From NCBI GenBank assembly GCA_021838985.1, contig JAKCCC010000034.1:1-10542 (forward strand): a stretch of DNA of 10,542 nucleotides, in the 5' to 3' direction. The notes under the pieces were generated by a model. The model saw only the letters and a list, made by a program, of their open reading frames with translations. It made no database searches and had not been told where the DNA came from. This stretch comes from Planctomycetota bacterium. GTDB taxonomy: Bacteria > Planctomycetota > Phycisphaerae > WQYP01. Below are positions 1 to 6,869 of the stretch, piece by piece. Made by a program: the position numbers and the translations under genes. Position 1 is the stretch's first letter; each line of letters starts with the position of its first letter.

Positions 1-14
1 CCGACGCAGCGCCG

Positions 15-962
15 CTACTGTCTGAATTCCGCGGTGCTGGAGCTGGTCCCGGCTTCGTCGGGAACGGGCCAATCGCCGCTGAAGACTTCCTCCGCCGGGC
101 CGGTCATATAGACACATTTGTCCTCCTGACTCCATTTCAGAGCCAACCGGCCGCCAGGCAGGTGGGCCAGAATAATCGGTTGGGTACGGCCGGTCAGTAC
201 GCCGGCCACGCAAACCGCCGCGGCGCCGGTTCCACAGCCCAGGGTAATGCCGCTGCCGCGTTCCCAGGTGCGCATCTTCACTTCGCCGGCCCCGAGCGCC
301 TGGACAAAGTGCACGTTGATGCGCCGTGGGAACCACGCGTGTCTTTCCAGCACTGGGCCGACGGTTTCCAGCGGAATGCTCTCCACCCGCCGCGCGTACA
401 ACACGACGTGCGGGTTGCCCAGCGACACGCAGGTCATGCGGTCTTCCACCCCGCCGGCGTTGGTCCAGCCGCGACCGGCGACCGGGTCGGCCGCGGCAAG
501 CAGTTCCGCGGCGGGGTAATCCACGGCGGCGTCCAGCCGCGGAATCAACACGGGAATTTGCCGGGGGTCCAGAATGGGCCGGCCCATGTTGACCGTGACC
601 TGATGGACCCGCCCGTGCTGCAGCCACAAATCCAGCGTCAACACGCCTCGGCCGGTTTCCACCCGGATCGGATTAGCCGTGGCCAGTTGATGATCGTAGG
701 CATATTTGGCGACGCAGCGCACACCGTTGCCGCACATTTCCGATTCGCTGCCGTCGGCGTTGAACATGCGCATACGCACGTGGGCCCCCTGCCGCCGGCC
801 GTCGACACTGGGCGGAGCGATCAGGATCAACCCATCCCCGCCGACGCCAAAATGCCGGTCCGCGATGCGGACAGCGAGTTTCTGCGGATCCGCCACTGTT
901 TCCTGAAGCGTGTCCACATAGATGTAATCGTTGCCGATGCCGTGCATCTTGGTAAAACGCAT
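15..962 (-). CDS. dapF: Diaminopimelate epimerase DapF
   Basis: DapF interconverts LL- and meso-diaminopimelate in the cytoplasm, the last step before meso-DAP enters lysine synthesis or the peptidoglycan stem peptide. The 315-residue product has both catalytic cysteines in their family contexts: Cys77 in MCGNGVRC and Cys243 in GCGTGAA. Other conserved stretches are GIGNDY (8-13), FNADGSESE (67-75), LGNPH (181-185) and WERGSG (233-238). I chose ATG at 962 because the conserved N-terminus MRFTKMHGIGND begins there and GGGAG lies about 7 bases upstream; the open frame runs 14 codons further with no family match. E. coli DapF is about 274 residues, and the extra length here is mainly an insertion around 140-178 and a polar C-terminal tail. 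It is divergent from hpnH with no partner gene in the window; what follows it beyond base 15 is not visible. Confidence 0.97.
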   Translation of the reverse strand: MRFTKMHGIGNDYIYVDTLQETVADPQKLAVRIADRHFGVGGDGLILIAPPSVDGRRQGAHVRMRMFNADGSESEMCGNGVRCVAKYAYDHQLATANPIRVETGRGVLTLDLWLQHGRVHQVTVNMGRPILDPRQIPVLIPRLDAAVDYPAAELLAAADPVAGRGWTNAGGVEDRMTCVSLGNPHVVLYARRVESIPLETVGPVLERHAWFPRRINVHFVQALGAGEVKMRTWERGSGITLGCGTGAAAVCVAGVLTGRTQPIILAHLPGGRLALKWSQEDKCVYMTGPAEEVFSGDWPVPDEAGTSSSTAEFRQ

Positions 963-999
963 GTCTTGCTCCCGGTTGGCGGGGGACCTCCCAACGTAT

Positions 1000-1028
1000 A
1001 TCATAACGGGTCGTCGCCGTCGAACTGA
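1000..1028 (-). promoter_or_regulatory. Possible dapF promoter
   Basis: Read on the minus strand, TATGAT (1000-1005) resembles a sigma70 -10 box (5 of 6 matches). It is preceded, 18 bases away, by TTCAGT (1024-1029 region) as a weak -35. The expected start would give a leader of about 30 bases to the dapF ATG. It lies in the short divergent region shared with hpnH. Inferred from sequence pattern only. Confidence 0.3.
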
Positions 1029-1032
1029 AGGC

Positions 1033-1038
1033 TATAAT
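1033..1038 (+). promoter_or_regulatory. Possible -10 box of the hpnH promoter
   Basis: A perfect TATAAT lies 35 bases upstream of the hpnH start codon, in the divergent region with dapF. No good -35 is visible 16-18 bases upstream, so the promoter may need an activator or a different sigma factor, or the match may be chance. If used, the mRNA leader would be about 28 bases and contain the AAGGAG ribosome site. Confidence 0.35.
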
Positions 1039-1072
1039 AAACCGGTTCGAGGAACGCACCAGCAAGGAGCCT

Positions 1073-2263
1073 ATGAGCGTACCCTTTTCCCAGATGTGGA
1101 CTGTCGCCCGCTATGTGACCGCGCAGAAACTCCGCGGCCGCCAGCGCTATCCCCTGGTGCTGATGCTGGAACCGCTGTTCCGCTGCAACCTGACCTGCGC
1201 CGGTTGCGGAAAAATTCAGTATCCCCCGCATATCCTCAAGCGGCAGTTAAGCGTCGCGGAGTGCCTGCGCGCCGCGGAGGAATGCGGCGCCCCCATGGTC
1301 AGCATTCCCGGCGGCGAACCGCTGCTGCATCCGGAAATCGACGCCATTGTACGCGGATTAATAAAGCAGAAACGATATGTTTATTTATGCACCAATGCGC
1401 TGCTGCTGGCCAAGAACCTCCACCGCTTCGTCCCCTCCAAGTACCTGACCTTCAGCGTGCACCTGGACGGTTTGCAGCGGGAGCACGACTCCGCAGTCTG
1501 CCGCGAAGGCACCTATGCGGCGGCGCTGGCGGCGGTGCAGGAGGCGGTTCGGCGCGGTTACCGTGTGACGACCAACACCACCCTGTTCGAAGGGGCGGAC
1601 CCGGTGGCGGTGCGTGCCTTCTTCGACGCCATGATGGACGCCGGCGTAGAAGGCATGATGCTTTCGCCCGGGTACAGCTACGAGAAAGCGCCGGATCAGG
1701 AACATTTTCTGGGCCGGGCCCGCACGCGCCGCCTGTTCAACCATATCCTGAGCAATCGGCGCCGCCGCTGGCGCTTCAACCAAAGCCCACTCTTTCTGGA
1801 ATTTCTGATGGGCCGCCGCTCGTACGCCTGCACCCCCTGGGGCATGCCGACTTACAATATCTTCGGCTGGCAAAAGCCGTGTTACCTGCTGCAGGACGGC
1901 TATGCCGAAACGTTCCAGGAGCTGCTTACTAGCACCGCCTGGGAACAGTACGGTACGGAATCGGGAAATCCCCGCTGCGCCAACTGCATGGTGCACAGCG
2001 GCTACGAGGCCAGCGCGGTGCACGATACTTTCAGTTCTCTGGCGGGTATGTGGGCCACCATCCGGGCGACGTTTTTCAGTCGGGGCTATCCTGACCCGGC
2101 GGCGCTGGAAGCGCTGCAGCGGCCGCCGGAATCCGGGCGCCGCTTCGTCGGCGTTCAAATCAGTGCGCCCCGCCGCGCCTCGGCCCCGCGCGGCGAACCG
2201 GACCCCGCGCCAGCTTCGCACGAGGCCGCAGCCGAGCCGGTGGCCGATGCGGCCGGCCGATAA
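1073..2263 (+). CDS. hpnH: Hopanoid-associated radical SAM enzyme HpnH (adenosylhopane synthase)
   Basis: HpnH uses a 5'-deoxyadenosyl radical from S-adenosylmethionine to adenosylate diploptene, giving adenosylhopane, the first step to extended C35 hopanoids. The 396-residue product has the [4Fe-4S] motif CX3CX2C as C38-NLT-C42-AG-C45 and the SAM-contacting SIPGGEP (77-83). Further family stretches are YVYLCTNALLL, FSVHLDG, SPGYSYEKAPDQ, CTPWG, WQKPCYLL and CANCMVH. Together these match HpnH from end to end. The start is supported by AAGGAG 5 bases before the ATG. Two oddities stand out. The motif near the C-terminus reads CMVHSGYE, where I remember most HpnH proteins having CMVHCGYE. There is also a low-complexity Pro/Ala/Glu-rich tail of about 40 residues. 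No squalene-hopene cyclase or hpnG is visible in the window. The next gene follows after 42 bases and could be co-transcribed. Confidence 0.95.
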   Translation: MSVPFSQMWTVARYVTAQKLRGRQRYPLVLMLEPLFRCNLTCAGCGKIQYPPHILKRQLSVAECLRAAEECGAPMVSIPGGEPLLHPEIDAIVRGLIKQKRYVYLCTNALLLAKNLHRFVPSKYLTFSVHLDGLQREHDSAVCREGTYAAALAAVQEAVRRGYRVTTNTTLFEGADPVAVRAFFDAMMDAGVEGMMLSPGYSYEKAPDQEHFLGRARTRRLFNHILSNRRRRWRFNQSPLFLEFLMGRRSYACTPWGMPTYNIFGWQKPCYLLQDGYAETFQELLTSTAWEQYGTESGNPRCANCMVHSGYEASAVHDTFSSLAGMWATIRATFFSRGYPDPAALEALQRPPESGRRFVGVQISAPRRASAPRGEPDPAPASHEAAAEPVADAAGR

Positions 2264-2305
2264 AGTGTAAGCCGGCGCTGGCGCCAGGTCCCACGGAGCG
2301 TGAAA

Positions 2306-2593
2306 ATGCTTGCTGGCGACGACATCTTCGCGACGGTGGAAAAAGCGTTCAATTTCCGCGGTGATGTCACCATTCGTACGCGCCAGGGTCAGGTCCTGGA
2401 GGGCTATGTTTTCGACCGGCACGCGCCCACTGCCGATCCGGCCAATTGCTTCCTGCGCTTGTTGCCGCGGACGGGGGATCGGAAGATTACGCTGGGGTAT
2501 GCCGATATTGCGCAACTCGAGTTCACCGGCCAAGACGCGGCTGCCGGAAAAAGTTATCAAAATTGGCTGAAGAGACGCGCCAGCCGCGACTAA
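2306..2593 (+). CDS. Small conserved-looking protein of unknown function, 95 residues
   Basis: I do not recognise a named family. The product is small and mixed-charge with no signal peptide or membrane segment. Its middle, DVTIRTRQGQVLEGYVFDR, reads like two beta strands joined by a Gly turn, as in Sm-like or other SH3-type barrels. It is followed by a strand ending FLRLLP, then YADIAQLEFTG and a basic C-terminal stretch (AAGKSYQNWLKRR). I dimly recall similar proteins in planctomycete-type genomes, but this is memory rather than a search. ATG at 2306 is preferred over the in-frame GTG at 2300, because GGAG (2295-2298) is 7 bases from the ATG but only 1 base from the GTG. It follows hpnH by 42 bases on the same strand, so co-transcription is likely; a functional link to hopanoids is conjecture. 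Confidence 0.65.
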   Translation: MLAGDDIFATVEKAFNFRGDVTIRTRQGQVLEGYVFDRHAPTADPANCFLRLLPRTGDRKITLGYADIAQLEFTGQDAAAGKSYQNWLKRRASRD

Positions 2594-2601
2594 CCCAGAT
2601 T

Positions 2602-2637
2602 TGCGCCGCAGAACCACAGAAGGCCCAGCCCGGCGCA
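2602..2637 (+). other. Inverted repeat after the hpnH-linked small gene
   Basis: TGCGCCG (2602-2608) and CGGCGCA (2631-2637) are perfect 7 bp complements with a 22-base loop, starting 8 bases after the stop codon. No T-run follows, so it is not a classical intrinsic terminator, but it may end or stabilise the hpnH transcript. The rest of 2594-2684 holds no gene. It contains ACCACAGAAGG and ACACGAAGAGG, which resemble low-complexity intergenic sequence seen in many genomes. Confidence 0.3.
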
Positions 2638-2684
2638 CAGTCGCAACGAGGACGCAGTCAAGACACGAAGAGGACGACGCAAGC

Positions 2685-2698
2685 AGGTCGTGTTGACG
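2685..2698 (+). repeat. Left terminal inverted repeat of the IS relic
   Basis: AGGTCGTGTTGACG matches the complement of 2931-2944 at all 14 positions. It is joined directly to transposase codons, so the left part of the element between this repeat and the residual coding region has been lost. Confidence 0.8.
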
Positions 2699-2946
2699 CT
2701 TTTCAACGTTTCCATCGTCGCGCCGGTATCCACGCCGTCATCCCCAGCCCAAGCAATCGTCGCCGATTTATTCCCCATGATCGGAAACTTTATCGGGGTC
2801 GCAATGGCGTGGAGCGACGGGTGGGCCGGCTCAAACCTTTCCGAGCTATCGCCACCGGTTACGACTAACTGGCCTGCACCTTCATGGCTTCCGTTCATCG
2901 GGTCGCTGCCATTATTATGACCCGAACATTCGTCAACACGACCTAA
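2695..2946 (+). pseudogene. C-terminal remnant of an IS5-family DDE transposase, with an in-frame stop
   Basis: The frame beginning at 2695 reads about 83 codons ending in TAA at 2944-2946. It contains GIHAVIPSPSNRRR, PHDRKLYRGRNGVERR and GRLKPFRAIATGYD, then a TAA (2866-2868), then LACTFMASVHRVAAII. The signature Y-(2)-R-(3)-E-(6)-K of IS4/IS5-superfamily transposases is intact as Y-RG-R-NGV-E-RRVGRL-K, giving the third acidic catalytic residue. The codon after YD is usually Lys in such proteins (RYDKLARNFLA), so the stop looks like a single change from AAA or AAG. The N-terminal region with the first two catalytic aspartates is absent. It cannot make an active enzyme. Opposite-strand and other-frame open stretches here are shadows of this relic. 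Confidence 0.85.
2931..2944 (-). repeat. Right terminal inverted repeat of the IS relic
   Basis: CGTCAACACGACCT is the exact complement of the left repeat. It encodes the last transposase residues (FVNTT) in the plus direction. On the minus strand it supplies at least the final base of the smc TAG stop. Confidence 0.8.
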
Positions 2947-5900
2947 GCCGCCTTGGTCGCCAGGCTACGGTCCTCGAAGCGCACGGCGACTTTCCGGCTG
3001 ACCCCTTGTTCCTGCATCGTCACGCCGTAAAGCAGCCCGGCCACGCCCATCATCCGTTTGTTGTGGGTGATGAGAATGAACTGGCTGCGATCGAGAAACT
3101 CCCGCAGGATCGCCGCAAAACGTCCGGTATTGGCTTCATCGAGTGGGGCGTCGACTTCATCGAGCAGGCAGAACGGCGAAGGCTTGCTGCGGAAAATCGC
3201 GAGCACCAGGGCCAGAGCGGTCAGCGCCTTTTCCCCGCCGGAAAGCAGGCTGATGGATTGAAGCTCCTTGCCGGGCGGCCGGGCCAGGATCTCAATGCCG
3301 GATTCCAGCATATCTTCGGGATTCTCCAGGAGCACATCCGCTTTGCCGCCGCCAAATAACTTACGGAACATCTCCTGGAATTCGCGGCGTACAGCGGCAA
3401 ACGTCTCCTCAAAGCGACAACGCGAATCCGCGTCAATCTTCGCAATCAGCGCCTCCAATTGACGCTGGGCATCGCGCACGTCGGCGATCTGCGCGGCCAG
3501 AAATTTCTGCCGTTCCTCCAGCCGGCTTAATTCGTCGATGGCCTCAAGATTCACATGGCCCAGCCGGGCCAGGCGCCCCCGCAAATCCGCAACCTGCGCG
3601 GCCACCGCCGACCAATCGGTTTCCGGCGGGGCCTGATAGTCGCGGTGCAGTTCGACCACATTAAGCTGGAGCTCTTCCGTGGTGCGCTCGACCAGCGTTT
3701 CCAGGCGAACGCTGGACTCGTTTTCCGCCAGGGACAGTTCATGCTCGCGCCGCACCAGGGCTTCCACCTCGGTTTGCAGCGCGGCCAGTTGTTCGGCCGC
3801 CTGGGCCTGCCGCTGGCGAATTTCCGCCAGCCGCCCGGCATTGGCGGCCGCGGCTTGCTCCGCTTCCAGGCGGCGTTTGACCAGCGCCGCGGCCTGGCCG
3901 CGGGCTTCGGCGGCGGCGGCATTTAAGCGGCCGATGCGCTCTTCCAGCGCCGCGGTCTGAACCGTGTCGGCCTGTAATTCCGCATCCAGCTCGCGGATCG
4001 ACTGCTGCGTGGCAGCCAGGTCGCGCGCCGCGGCGGAGCGCTGCTCCTGGGCCTGACCCAGGGCCACGCGCAGGCGGGTGAGTTCTTCGGCTGCCGCCGC
4101 GGCCGCCTGGCGCGCGGTTTCCAATTGCCGTGCGGCTTCTTGAACGACCCGCTCCAATTCCCGGGCCTCCTTTTCCGTCCCGGCGATGTTGGTGCGCTGC
4201 TGCTGCTGTTTGGCCTGATTATCCGTGGCCTGACGGCCCCAGTCATCGATCTCATTTTGCAGCAACGGCAATTCCGCCCGCACACGTTGCAGGTTTTGGT
4301 CCGCCTGTTGGCATTGGGCGCTGCTCTGCGCGTGGGCGGTTTGCACCTGGTACAACTGGTCGCGTTGCGTCTGCTGTCGCGCGGCGAGTTGTTGGGCCTC
4401 GCTATCGCATCGGGCCAGGGCCTCGGCCAGCGTGGTCAGGCGTTTTTCCACCACGGCCGCTTCCGCCGTAAGGCGGGTTAATTCGCCGCGGCGCCAGATA
4501 ACCCCGCTGGGCCGGCCGCGGCCGCCGAGTTCCATCGTGCCATCGGCACGGAGCACTTCTCCGGCCCGCGTAACGTAACAGCAATCCCGCGGTCCGGCGG
4601 TCGCTAAAGCCAGGGCCTCCGCCCATTGGGCCACCACAAAGGTCCGGCCCAGCAGGGCCAAGGCCAGCGGCGCCAGCTCCGGGGCAAAGCGCACCAGATC
4701 CAAGGCCCGCACCGCCGTAGTCCCCGGGGGCAAGGAAAAATCCTCGCGATACGGCGGCAGTTGATCCAACCCCAGCACCCGGACCCGCCCCTCCACCGCC
4801 CGCCAGACTTCCATATGCGCGGTCAGGGCGGTCGCGTTGTCCACGACCAGGGTTTGCAGAGCGGAACCCAACGCCGCTTCGATCAGGGGCGCTACTTCCA
4901 GGTCCGCATCAATGAAATCGCCCACCACGCCTTTCAGGACGGCGAAGGCCGGCTCGGTGTCGCGGCGCTGCAGCACCTGCTGCACCGCTTCGGAGAAGCC
5001 TTCCCGCCGGCGCTGCAGGTCCAGCAGCATGGAGCGCCGACTTTCCAAGGCTCCCCGCCGCTCGCGATCGCGGGAGATTTCTTCGGAAAGCTCGGCCATT
5101 TTCCGGTTGTTGGTCTGCTGCTCTTGGCGCGACTTTTCGGCCTCCTGGCGCAGCGTCTCGGATTGTGCCGCCAGTGCGTCGCGCTCCGCGGCCAACTGGC
5201 CGCAACGCGTCTCCAGCTCCGTGGCTTGCGCGGTCAACTCGGCCCGGCGTTGGTTCAGGCGTTCCATTTGCCGGGCCATATCTTCCCCCTGCAGTACCAG
5301 CGCCTGGAGCTGATTTTGCTGCCGGGAGGTTTCGCGCAACAGCTCAATGGCGCGGGCCTGGTCCTGCTCCAACTGGTGGTTGATCCGGGCGCAGGCGCAT
5401 TGGGCCTGCTCCTGGGCGTCGGCGGCGCGGGTTAATGCCTGCTCGCCAGCCTGCACGCGCTGGCGCACCTCGTTCAGGGCCGCTTCCCGTTGCTCCAGCT
5501 GGGTGCGCAGTTCAGCGCCGCGGGCGGCCAGCTCGGCGCTGCGGCGCCGCAGCAAGGTTTGTTGCTCGGCGAGTTGGCCGGCCTGTTGCAGCGAAAAATC
5601 CGCCTGCTGCTCCAGCGTGCCGCGTTGCTGGTCCAGGGCGGATAGTTCGCGTTCCGCCGCATGGGCTGCATCCTGCAGGGCCTGAACCTCCAGTTGCAGG
5701 TCCTGTTGCCGCTGGCGCAGGCTGTCCAGTTCGCGGCGCTGGCGGGCGGCCGACTCGGCGGCATCGGTGCGTTCCTGGGTGATCTGCATCAGACGACGAT
5801 GCAACTGATCGTATTCGTGCAGACTTTGATCGCGGCGCAGCGTGCTGAGTTGCCCGGCATATTCCTGGTAACTGCGGGCCCGCCCCGCCTGCACCTTCAC

Positions 5901-6512
5901 GGAGCGGAGCTGGCGCTCCACCTCATCGAGCACCACCTGGGTTTGCGCCAGGTTTCCGCTGGTCTTCTCCAAGCGGCGCAGCGTTTCTTTTTTGCGGGCT
6001 TTAAAGCGGGAAATGCCGGCGGCTTCCTCAAATATTTCCCGCCGCTCGAGGCTATTGGCATCCAATAAAGCCGAGATGCGCCCCTGTTCTATCACGGAAT
6101 AGGCGTCCACACCCACTCCCGTATCCAAAAATATTTCACGGACATCCTTCAGGCGAACCACCTGGTTGTTAACCAGGTATTCGGAAGTCGCGTCGCGGTA
6201 CAGGCGACGGGTGATTTTGACCTCGTCGGTGGGGACGGGAAGGCGGCGGTCGCCATTGTCAAACCGCAGCGAGACTTCCGCCAACCCCATGGGTTTGCGG
6301 CCGGCGGAGCCGCTGAAAATCACATCCAGCATGACGTCGCCACGGAGGCTTTTGGCGGACATTTCGCCGAGCACCCATTTGACGGCATCGACGACGTTGG
6401 ACTTGCCGCAGCCATTCGGCCCGACAATTCCGGTGATGCCGGCGTCGAATTTGAACTCGGTGGGATCGGCAAAAGATTTGAAGCCAGCTAGTTCAAGGGC
6501 CAGAAGCTTCAT
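2943..6512 (-). CDS. smc: Chromosome segregation ATPase SMC
   Basis: SMC forms the V-shaped homodimer of bacterial condensin, which with ScpA and ScpB loops and organises the nucleoid. The 1189-residue length is normal for the family. The N-terminal head has Walker A GPNGCGKS (31-38) and the Q-loop YSVIEQGRI (138-146). A coiled coil rich in Gln, Ala, Glu and Arg spans about 170-515, a hinge about 520-665 (GVVGDFI, AALGSALQ, LLGRTFVV), and the returning coil about 675-1000. The C-terminal head has LSGGEKALTALAL (from 1090), Walker B FCLLDEVDAPLDEAN (Asp1118, Glu1119) and ILITHNKRMM. ATG at 6512 starts the conserved MKLLALELAGFKSF and has GGGAGG 8 bases upstream; the frame stays open 27 codons further without family similarity. 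No scpA or scpB is visible nearby. The TAG stop overlaps the right end of an IS relic. Confidence 0.97.
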   Translation of the reverse strand: MKLLALELAGFKSFADPTEFKFDAGITGIVGPNGCGKSNVVDAVKWVLGEMSAKSLRGDVMLDVIFSGSAGRKPMGLAEVSLRFDNGDRRLPVPTDEVKITRRLYRDATSEYLVNNQVVRLKDVREIFLDTGVGVDAYSVIEQGRISALLDANSLERREIFEEAAGISRFKARKKETLRRLEKTSGNLAQTQVVLDEVERQLRSVKVQAGRARSYQEYAGQLSTLRRDQSLHEYDQLHRRLMQITQERTDAAESAARQRRELDSLRQRQQDLQLEVQALQDAAHAAERELSALDQQRGTLEQQADFSLQQAGQLAEQQTLLRRRSAELAARGAELRTQLEQREAALNEVRQRVQAGEQALTRAADAQEQAQCACARINHQLEQDQARAIELLRETSRQQNQLQALVLQGEDMARQMERLNQRRAELTAQATELETRCGQLAAERDALAAQSETLRQEAEKSRQEQQTNNRKMAELSEEISRDRERRGALESRRSMLLDLQRRREGFSEAVQQVLQRRDTEPAFAVLKGVVGDFIDADLEVAPLIEAALGSALQTLVVDNATALTAHMEVWRAVEGRVRVLGLDQLPPYREDFSLPPGTTAVRALDLVRFAPELAPLALALLGRTFVVAQWAEALALATAGPRDCCYVTRAGEVLRADGTMELGGRGRPSGVIWRRGELTRLTAEAAVVEKRLTTLAEALARCDSEAQQLAARQQTQRDQLYQVQTAHAQSSAQCQQADQNLQRVRAELPLLQNEIDDWGRQATDNQAKQQQQRTNIAGTEKEARELERVVQEAARQLETARQAAAAAAEELTRLRVALGQAQEQRSAAARDLAATQQSIRELDAELQADTVQTAALEERIGRLNAAAAEARGQAAALVKRRLEAEQAAAANAGRLAEIRQRQAQAAEQLAALQTEVEALVRREHELSLAENESSVRLETLVERTTEELQLNVVELHRDYQAPPETDWSAVAAQVADLRGRLARLGHVNLEAIDELSRLEERQKFLAAQIADVRDAQRQLEALIAKIDADSRCRFEETFAAVRREFQEMFRKLFGGGKADVLLENPEDMLESGIEILARPPGKELQSISLLSGGEKALTALALVLAIFRSKPSPFCLLDEVDAPLDEANTGRFAAILREFLDRSQFILITHNKRMMGVAGLLYGVTMQEQGVSRKVAVRFEDRSLATKAA

Positions 6513-6598
6513 GACGCAAACCTCCCTGTCACCGAAGACCATCCCTGCACCACCGGTGGCGTCATGCTGGCCGCAGGCGGTAGCATAAAACACATGTT

Positions 6599-6627
6599 AC
6601 TATACCACACGGGATGGTGAAAACCAA
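6599..6627 (-). promoter_or_regulatory. Probable smc promoter
   Basis: On the minus strand TTGGTT (6622-6627) and TATAGT (6599-6604) are separated by exactly 17 bases. The -10 matches five of six consensus bases; the -35 keeps only TTG. The leader to the smc ATG would be about 80 bases and includes the 10 bp palindrome CCACCGGTGG at 6550-6559. Prediction only. Confidence 0.45.
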
Positions 6628-6645
6628 GGAATTTCGGTTATTCTG

Positions 6646-6672
6646 TTGAAAGGGGGTGTGACTGGATTTTAT
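6646..6672 (+). promoter_or_regulatory. Weak candidate promoter for the nagA-like gene
   Basis: TTGAAA (6646-6651, five of six matches to a -35) is followed after 15 bases by TTTTAT (6667-6672, four of six). The spacing is short, so this is tentative. If used, it would produce a leader of about 190 bases containing the hairpin series at 6706-6854. Confidence 0.22.
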
Positions 6673-6705
6673 GGCGGCGAGGCGCCTGGAGCGGTCCCGA
6701 TGCGT

Positions 6706-6854
6706 CGGGGCCCTGCCCCGGTCCGAGCGAAGGTGGATCCGCTTCGACGGACTGGTGCTAAGCTGCAAGCGGCTTGATGCCAGCGGTATATCTGGCCGCC
6801 ACTACCACCTGCGGCGGAGTTAACGCGTCGGAGCGCCCGCGCTGAAATTCGGGC
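6706..6854 (+). other. Series of hairpins in the smc-nagA intergenic region (nagA leader)
   Basis: Five inverted repeats follow each other with little space. First is CGGGGC/GCCCCG with a 3-base loop (6706-6720). Directly abutting it is a 10 bp stem with a small internal bulge, GTCCG-AG-CGAAG against CTTCG-A-CGGAC with a 9-base loop (6721-6752). Next come GCCAG/CTGGC (6779-6796), GCCGC/GCGGC (6795-6815) and GCCCG/CGGGC (6835-6854). The last ends six bases before the GGGAG ribosome site of the nagA-like gene. No protein gene is seen in 6513-6869. The arrangement could be a structured mRNA leader or small RNA, or chance pairing in GC-rich DNA; the 6721-6752 stem is the least likely to be chance. 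I recognise no known riboswitch class. Confidence 0.35.
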
Positions 6855-6869
6855 ATGCTGGGAGAAAGC

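Larger units (their letters stand above)
2685..2944 (+). mobile_element. 260 bp internally deleted IS5-type insertion sequence relic
   Basis: The stretch is bounded by a perfect 14 bp inverted repeat: AGGTCGTGTTGACG at 2685-2698 and its complement at 2931-2944. Between the repeats lies the C-terminal part of a DDE transposase reading on the plus strand, with its terminal TAA (2944-2946) at the right repeat. Full IS5-family elements are usually about 0.8-1.3 kb, so most of the interior is missing. The bases flanking the repeats (GC on the left, AA on the right) show no clear target duplication. A 1 bp trim gives CA and TA, which could be a decayed TA or TNA duplication. The element sits between the hpnH-linked gene and the 3' end of smc, reaching into the smc stop codon. 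It cannot move on its own, but could in principle be mobilised in trans as a MITE-like unit. Confidence 0.78.

Noticed and set aside
162..1028. Long plus-strand open frame opposite dapF
   Set aside because: It lies antisense to a gene with clear catalytic motifs. Its product is His/Gly/Pro-rich with no recognisable domain, as expected from GC-rich shadow frames.
1385..2638. 417-codon minus-strand open frame across hpnH
   Set aside because: hpnH matches its family along its full length. The antisense product is Arg/Ala/Gly-rich without motifs and also runs through the small gene and intergenic DNA.
2590..2898. 102-codon minus-strand open frame between the small gene and smc
   Set aside because: It is the antisense of the transposase relic. 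The plus frame carries the YREK signature and the expected C-terminus, so the minus frame is a shadow even if similar hypothetical proteins are annotated elsewhere.
4626..5435. 269-codon plus-strand open frame opposite smc
   Set aside because: It is rich in Gln, Leu and Gly from the complement of coiled-coil codons, has no domain, and is fully inside a normal-length SMC.
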